Shown: in pieces, positions 57,539 through 64,000 of the stretch
Layout of the letters: each line of letters begins with the position of its first letter
Position numbering within the stretch: the first letter of the stretch is position 1
Assembly (NCBI GenBank): GCA_013397865.1
Contig: VZTI01002645.1
Location: forward strand, 42,027-106,026
DNA from: Struthidea cinerea
Lineage: Eukaryota; Chordata; Aves; Passeriformes; Corcoracidae
Length of the DNA: 64,000 nucleotides
Reading direction: 5' to 3'
The notes under the pieces: model-generated
What the model was told of the DNA's origin: nothing
Database searches by the model: none
Seen by the model: the letters and a program-made list of their open reading frames with translations, nothing else
Made by a program: the position numbers and the translations under genes

Positions 57539-58335
57539 TTTTTAAGACGGGAGAGCGGATAAGTGGAGATTATGGGATGGCAGATGGATCTGCCTCTGGT
57601 TTGCTTCCCACCAAACCCTGCAGGGTAACCCCCTGCCATCTTCAGCTTCCCAACTGACCTCCCATTTACACTTCCTGGCGGCTGGGTAATGGGAACTTGC
57701 AGGTTGGGAACCTCACAGGCAGCCCGGGCAGCCCCTTAAAGAGCTGCTAATGGGAGTCGTAAAGCCGCAGGAGCCCGAGGATGTGGCAGCGTTTTGACAG
57801 CTGTTCCCGCAGAGGAAGTGGGTGAAGCGAGAATGCATTGTAAGAATTTGGGATTAAAACAAGTATCAGATGAGACATTTCACCTCCAGAAAAATAAAAT
57901 AGGCTTCTTTCCCCCTCCTTCTCTCCCGTTGTTTTCCTCAGTGTCACTGTGATGTCTTGAAGGTGGTTTCAGCCTGCAGCTGTGGATGTGCTGAGCAAAA
58001 GGGGAGCATGAGAAGTAAAATCCAGTAAAAACAGAGGTGTCTTTAGCTTAGAAAGAAATAATGACTTGCCTGAATCTCTTACAAGCTTCCAGCTATGCTG
58101 AGGAAAGTGTTTTGTGTGGAATTGTTTGCTAGGAAACCAATGACTGAGCACAGGTGAGTGTTGAAAAGTACATGAGCAAAAACATAGAATGAGGGGAAAG
58201 AGAGAGAAAAAACAATGAGGGGACAAATTTTATATAGAGCTTGCTCTTAAATAGGCATGAAAGACTAAATAATCGACCGTTATTTGGATAACAATAAAAT
58301 TAATCGCCAAGAGATGAGATGAAAGAGTCGGGTCC

Positions 58336-58445
58336 CAGAATCACAGAATGGGAAGTTGGAAGGGATCAGCTCTTCCAACCCCCTGCCATGGGCAGGGACA
58401 CCTTCCACTAGACCAGGTTGCTTCAGCCTGGTCTTAAACACTTGA
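58336..58445 (-). mobile_element. CR1 LINE 3' terminus
   Basis: Antisense: CAGAATCACAGAATGGGAAG, CCCCCTGCCATGGGCAGG and CACTAGACCAGGTTGCTTC; abuts a CAT microsatellite. Confidence 0.9.
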
Positions 58446-58452
58446 TATTGAT

Positions 58453-58472
58453 TCTTCATCTTCATCATCATC

Positions 58473-58504
<32 letters not shown>

Positions 58505-58505
58505 T
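58453..58505. repeat. (CAT)n microsatellite
   Basis: About 16 CAT units with a CTT and a CAC interruption, directly beside a CR1 end. Confidence 0.95.
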
Positions 58506-59139
58506 AACATAGCTCAAGCTGCATAGGTGCTTTTGAACGCCTCCTGTTAGAGGTTCTAACTGCGGTGCTTAAGAGACAGAAGCGATGCCTGAACTTTGTT
58601 CATCTAAGTAGAGTGACAGACACAGGGCCAGAGAGATGGAAGAGGGTCAGAAATGAGACACAACTCGGCCAAACTCATCCTTTACTCCCTCTGAGAGCTG
58701 GGCCTGGGGCCAGGTCATCGGAAGTGCCCTCAACGTTGTTTGAGATGTGGGGGGCACCACAGGTGAGCAGGACAGAGCCCCAAATCGTGCCACATTTCAG
58801 AGTTCACATCCTGCCCCTGTGCTGTGGGACACGGATGGGAGAGCAGCAGGATTTTCCTCTTTCCCAAGGGATTTTCTTCAAGCTGTCTCCTCCACTTCTG
58901 CCAATGGCCAGTCCTGCCGTGGGAACCAAAGCTGGAGATGATGGTGAAGGTGTAACTCCCTCGTGTCCTGGTGGCTCCAGGGTATAACTGCTGCCAAATG
59001 CAAGATGGGACATTTCTCTCAGGATCTGGGATATCCAGGTGGTGGGAGGGGTTGCTACTAGTTGCTTGGAAAAGAGGAGGAGCAATTCAACCTTCTACAT
59101 TCTCTCCTAGGCTATCTCTGCTCCTGCTCCCGAGAGTTA

Positions 59140-59386
59140 CTGTCAGTACAGGGAGTGGATTGGACATTTTGGCTACAGCTCTATGAATTAATTAAACATA
59201 GCCCTCATGCTGATGCCACCTGGCCTAAACCAGCCCACATCCAACCTGTGAAATATCCTGTGTGCTGGCCGGTGAGCCTACGTTACAAGGGACAAAGAGA
59301 GTCCGCTGGTGGGACAGGTCCCTAGTACCAAAAGAACCTCCTCAGGTTACGGCGTCCAGAAAGGCTTCTCCCAGGAGGCATTGTTC
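59140..59386 (+). mobile_element. Possible internal sequence of an endogenous retrovirus
   Basis: An open frame immediately before the LTR, with a Trp-rich stretch (WTFWLQLYELIKH) and CWPVSLRYKG. Its position and conserved-looking texture suggest retroviral coding sequence. I could not assign it to gag, pol or env, and there is no clear polypurine tract. The frame closes at 59325, so no intact gene is present. Confidence 0.25.
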
Positions 59387-59945
59387 TGTTATGTTAATCC
59401 ACCCCAGTTCTGCTTCCCTGGTTGGCGCGTGGCCCCTCCACCCCCTTGCTACCTCATATGTTCCATGTCCTAGAAAGTTCTCCACTCCAGGTTCTCCCCA
59501 CTGGCCTTTGCCACTCGCCACTCCCCTAGAGCTTCCCCGTAGATTCCCATTCCCTAGTCCTGCCTGTGTACCACCCCTGTGCCCTCAGATCATCGGTCCC
59601 TGCCGCTCGCCCCGCTCCCGTACTTAAACCTGAGCTCTCCATTGTTCTCTGTCTTCACCTCTGGAACCTTTCGCGGTGCGGATGCATTAAAGAGCTCCCG
59701 TGGAAACCCGCGCGAGGGCCCTTCCTGCCTCTTTGCCGCTACTCGCACCACTTTTCAGTTTATTGAGAGGAGACTGCCGCTGACCCAAATTACTGAAGCT
59801 ATCCGTGCGTTTGTGCGTGCACGCGTGTGTGATCGTGTGTGGCTGGTCCTGCTGAGCGGCTTCGCTAAGGAGACGCTCTTGGAAGATTGCAGCACACCGC
59901 GCCACGGCACAGAAGCCGCAGAGACAATATTGTCGGGATAGCGAC
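59387..59945 (+). mobile_element. Probable retroviral LTR, plus strand
   Basis: It starts TGTTATGTTAATCC. A pyrimidine-rich U3 leads to a TATA-like tacttaaa (59621-59628) and then an ATTAAA poly(A) signal (59686-59691). The U5-like part is CpG-rich, includes gacaatattgtc (a 12-bp palindrome, 59923-59934), and may end at gcgaca. The U3-R-U5 layout and CpG contrast support an LTR. The 3' boundary and any primer-binding site are not resolved. Confidence 0.45.
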
Positions 59946-60837
59946 AATCCTGGCCTTCCAGAACAAGGTGGCTCCATCCAAAACGTCTCCTGGGAATGGC
60001 CCTTAGCCCATGCCAGCTCCTGAGCCATGCCAAGGAATTACTCGGGAGCGTGCTTTTACCTGAGCCAGGAGCACGCCAGGGGTTTTGTAATATTTTAACA
60101 ATATATCTGAGCGAGTTCCAGTGCCCAGGAATGTTCCTTGCCGCTCTTTAAATGGGCTAAAATAGGTGCAGAAATTCAAGTGCTCTGCAAATAACCCTCA
60201 CAAGCCAAGCCTGAAGTGTTTTGGGTTGGTTCTTTGATTCTGCTGGTGGAAAAAACACATATCTGGAAGGTTGACCTTCCTGGTTGGACTTAAAGAATTT
60301 AAAGAATTAATTGAAGAAATTAAAGCAAGAAACAAGTCCATGGAGCTGCTCCAGCACGAGCCTCCAGCTACCCCTGAAGTAACGGTGAGTAAATATAATT
60401 AGACCTTACAAAACTCGTAACTTTTTGTATAAAACATGGCCAGACCTTGAAAAAAGCCTCATATCAAATGCTGAAGTGGGGGTGATCCGTTTGGGGGTTA
60501 TCAGTGTTTGTAGGCCCCTAAAACCCTTCCATTGCTTCATTCCATATTCTCAAGGACTGAACAGCCACAGCTGCCTTTAATTATTTAAATGAGGCTCCTA
60601 TATAAGGAATGCAGGAGGTGCAACCTGCACCTGGGGTTAATGGGGAGAGAATCAGTGGGAATCAGAGGGAGGTGGTGCCTTTCATCTTCCTCTTCCTCCT
60701 CCACTCCTCATGCCTTGGGTTGTTGATGTGTCTGGCCTCGCACTCATTTATTTCCTTCTTCTTTGTATTGCCTGAAATTGGTAAAAAAATGTGTGGCTGT
60801 GCCACTTAGGGTGTGGTTAAATAGTGATTATGGCGGT

Positions 60838-60900
60838 GCTGGGTTAAGTTGGACTTGATGATCTTAAAGGTCTTTCCCAACCCTAGCGATTCCATGATTT
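60838..60900 (+). mobile_element. CR1 LINE 3' terminus
   Basis: GTTGGACTTGATGATCTTAA, AGGTCTTTCCCAACC and GATTCCATGATTT. Confidence 0.85.
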
Positions 60901-61038
60901 ACGTTCCCATATCCTATAAAGGCTGGCAGCATTCCCTGCAGAATTCCAAAGTCGGGCACTGATACAAAACCTTCTTGACTCAATAGACAGACCCTGATGG
61001 GCTCTGATCAGAGTGTGAAATCCCTCATCCACACAACT

Positions 61039-61093
61039 AATATTAGAATGTCAATTATAAATATTAGAATATCAATTATAAATATTAGAATTC
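61039..61093. repeat. AT-rich tandem repeat, ~21-bp unit
   Basis: Two and a half copies of aatattagaatatcaattat, differing by one base (g/a). Confidence 0.9.
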
Positions 61094-61311
61094 AGGTCCA
61101 GAGCCTGCTTTTCAATCCATTTCCCTCTTCTCCTTCGATGATGAGCTCCCCAGAATGGCATTTCTGTCCTGGCTTCTCTTTCATTCCCAGCCTTCTCAGC
61201 TTCCCAGGGCAGTGTTAATTTGCAAGGTGCTAATTACGAGGGCACTCAGCATAAATTAACACTCATTTCTCCCTCTCACTTGCACGGAAGAATCTCTCAA
61301 AGGATTAGGAC

Positions 61312-61418
61312 AGGTTGGATGGGGCTTGGAGCAACTTGGTCTGGTGGGAAATGTCCCTACCCATGGGACAGGGATGATCTTTAAGGTCCTTTCCAACCCA
61401 AACCAATCTGGGATTCTA
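61312..61418 (+). mobile_element. CR1 LINE 3' terminus
   Basis: GGTTGGATGGGGCTTGGAGC, ATGTCCCTACCCATGGGAC, GATGATCTTTAAGGTCC and CCAACCCAAACCAATC. Confidence 0.9.
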
Positions 61419-64000
61419 CTTTTTAAAGATTTTCAGGCCTTTTGGGAGGACTGAGGGAATAAAATGAAAATACAGTAGTTGGGCACTGAGGTGTTGACTA
61501 CAGGGATCTCCAGCCTTAAGAAATCCCCCAAAATCTGCTGGGAAATTCTACCAGTTAGCCCTGCTTGGTGATTCTGACAGGAGGCTCTGCGTGTCTGAAA
61601 TTTCACTTATTTTGTAGGATTATGGTGGAAAAAATGGGTTTGGTTACTTCTAACAAGGTAGCACTAAAATTGTCATGGACAGAGCTTTAAAAAAGGCATA
61701 AAGAAGATATTTGAGACACTTTGTCTGATTTGGTGTCTTGGTTAAGACTGGCCAAATGTCCCAAACATCAAGGCTGGTCTGGTATCGTGTTTTCCATTTC
61801 CCCCTCTCTCTTGTTCCTCTATTTGTTGTCTCCTGAGGCAAGGAAGCTTCAACAAAACCAAAGTTTTCCCTTCCTCAGGTGGGAATGACCTCACCTGTGC
61901 CTGTTTTCCTTTTTAATTCCTTGTGACAGTCACTGGGACACAAACCCAGTTCAGAAACCACAAGGCCGCAGTGAGGAGGGGCTTTGTTCGTAACTGAGTT
62001 TTATTTCTGGGTTGCATTTGCCGTTAACTTTGAATTTTCACTCTTAAAAGTCCTACTTCTTTCGGCTGCCATTTTGAAGAAAAACAGAAAGAAGCCATTC
62101 CTAGCTTTTTTGGGATGCTCTGGGCTGATGGTGGCCTTGCCCAAACCATATTAGGTTGAGTCTTCCTTGGTTTATTGTGGCAGTAAATTGGATTTTGAGT
62201 TGAAAGTGGGATCTGCAGTGAGAGGGCTTTGCTGGGGAGAAGCTGAGCTGGAGGTTTCCACTTTCAGTCGTGGTTTGAGGCTGCAAAGGTGGGAGAAGAG
62301 GCACAGGTGAATTTTTCTAAAGCTTCAGTACTGTTTGGTGACAGAAAATGAGCTGGAGTGGGTTAAAACAGCATAGAACAGCAAAAACAGGACCCTGGTG
62401 AGAGGGACTGCAGTGGACTGGATCATGTTTTGGGTTGTTTCTTTTTTCTCTGTGCACAAAGCAAATTTTTTAGTTGAAAAACTGAAAAAAAAATTAGAAA
62501 ATACAGTTCTGACGCCTCAAAAATCAGAGTTCAATTATTTCTCTTCCCACTTTCCCCAATGGATTGGCCTCCTGGGCATGCCAGATCATCCTGATGCATG
62601 AAATGTCCCCTCCATGGGAGATGAACTGGTCAGGAAGTTTGGGCTGTGTCTCAGAGCAGTGACAGGAGGTATTTGAGCTATACTTCTCATTAAAAAAGTA
62701 AAAATGATACTTCCAGTGCATGGAAGTACAGAGGAAAGGATATCGGGGAGGAAATCTGATGAAAATAGCAACATTTTTCATGAAAATCAGAACATATTTT
62801 GTAACAAAAGGTAACTTCACTGCAAGAATTTATGGGAATTTTTAGGTTTTCTGCAGATAAGAGGATCCTCAGAGATCATTTTATCATCAGGATAATACTG
62901 AAGCTTCCTGATCCAATTTCTTGGCTCCTGTTGCTGAGATCCCAAGGCCACCTCACCCAAACCACCTCAATTTTACCTGAAAGTCACTTCACATCTGAGA
63001 TGTGCTGCAGCACTCTCAGAAGGGAAAGGTTGTTAATGTAAATCCATATTTCATTTTTATTTTTGGATTCTGTATTGTGAATTTTCTGAGAAATCCAGAG
63101 CCAGTTCTAGCAGGTTGAACACACTCAAAATGCAAAACAAGCAGCTGCATGGGAGGCCTGGTAATTTAAATATTTGGGAGTTATAGAACTGGAAACATCA
63201 TCCATAATTTAATTATTATTCATTTTAAATTAGTTATCATAATCTTTTTTTTTTTTTAATTCTTGTTATTTTCTATACAAATTATCATTCTGGATTATTC
63301 TTGATTTACACAGGGCTTTTAATTCACTATTTTAAGTATCTGTGTGGAACATTTGCTGTAGGAATCACCAGTGGAAGGAATCTGATATGGTTATTCCTGA
63401 TCATTTTGAGGAAGGAAAAGCATAAAATGGGAGTAGGATCAAAATGAAACCTTTTTACTAAATTCCAATTCTTCCTCCCCGATTCTCTGTCCAGCCTGGC
63501 TCCCACCTGAGCTGTAGCTCAAATGGAATGGGAATTATTATGATACTGCCAAATATCCTTTGGAATTAACGAGCGATTCCTGACTTCCCTGTGGTTATTT
63601 CCAAGCATTTTGTTTTGTTCTGGAGTTGGGGGAGAAAGTGTGGCTCTGACACTTCCTTCTTTTAGGCTGGGAATTCTCTCCATGCTCTCCCCTGCCCCAG
63701 GGAAGAGCCAACTGCACATTCCATGTTCCATCCTCGGTACTGCTCCTCACATCGGCGCCTCTCCCTTCCCACAGGGATGTGCCTGGCAGGGTGGAGGACA
63801 CAGAGCAGCAGGAAACATCCCTGGAGATCCCAGTGGGTGGGGATTGTGTTGGGACATCTGCTCTGCTGATCTCCATATGGCCTTAGCTTAGGACATTCTG
63901 GGGTGATTTATGGAATAAATAGGATTCCGTGGGATGCAGGGTTTTTGGAAGTGTTGCCATGGCTTTGCCTCCCTTTCCCACACTTCCTGATTCCATATTG
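61419..64000. other. AT-rich intergenic sequence, nothing recognised
   Basis: No coding exon, RNA gene or CR1 copy was recognised on either strand. Short A/T runs occur at 62485 and 63246. Confidence 0.5.

Noticed and set aside
58453..58505. The regular CAT repeat as a possible CRISPR-like array
   Set aside because: A 3-bp microsatellite without spacers, in a vertebrate genome.
59262..59941. Overlapping open frames of about 120 residues in the LTR region
   Set aside because: Pro/Ser-rich and pyrimidine-driven; better explained as the U3 and U5 parts of an LTR.
1..64000. tRNA, rRNA or other structured RNA genes
   Set aside because: No tRNA A-box/B-box pair or rRNA-like sequence was recognised by eye; a covariance-model scan would be decisive.

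Overview
This is vertebrate nuclear DNA, almost certainly from a bird. The supports are intron-exon structure, more than two dozen truncated CR1 LINE 3' ends, short degraded retroviral LTRs, very few SINEs, and a WNT9A protein that fits the avian form as I remember it. Four stretches of N, one of 53 bases and three single bases, show it is a draft assembly. The species cannot be fixed from this window; nothing bacterial, plasmid or phage is present.

The window holds one recognisable protein-coding gene, WNT9A, on the + strand. Exon 2 (34492-34751), exon 3 (39092-39354) and exon 4 (49375-49848) have consensus splice sites and compatible phases. They encode 331 residues plus a shared Gly codon and a stop. 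The first exon (start codon, signal peptide, about 33 residues) is not visible, so 1-34491 is read as the 3' part of a very long intron 1, or upstream DNA if exon 1 lies in an assembly gap. Intron 2 is 4.3 kb and intron 3 is 10.0 kb. A roughly 4.1 kb 3'UTR follows the stop and ends near a double AATAAA at 53969-53978. A possible distal poly(A) site lies at 56242. The rest, to 64000, looks intergenic.

The non-coding sequence contains CR1 fragments in both orientations, two probable minus-strand LTRs (about 7305-7600 and 14266-14537), one probable plus-strand LTR with possible internal retroviral sequence (about 59140-59945), a MIR-like SINE relic near 44105, and several microsatellites. Repeat-free, AT-rich islands with clustered transcription-factor motifs and palindromes are candidate WNT9A regulatory elements. 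The best are 5000-5230 (16-bp palindrome, full CRE and octamer), 11250-11560 (repeated GGATTA sites), 32770-32800, 42640-43330, and 48090-49160 (three palindromes within about 1 kb just before exon 4).

I found no evidence for a novel multi-gene system. The unusual items are the regulatory candidates, a 39-nt perfect-arm hairpin carrying mirrored SOX/TCF and forkhead motifs, a 48-bp direct repeat flanking an LTR, and a 59-bp non-CR1 segment fused to CR1 at two inverted loci. Motif calls come from reading by eye; conservation could not be tested here.
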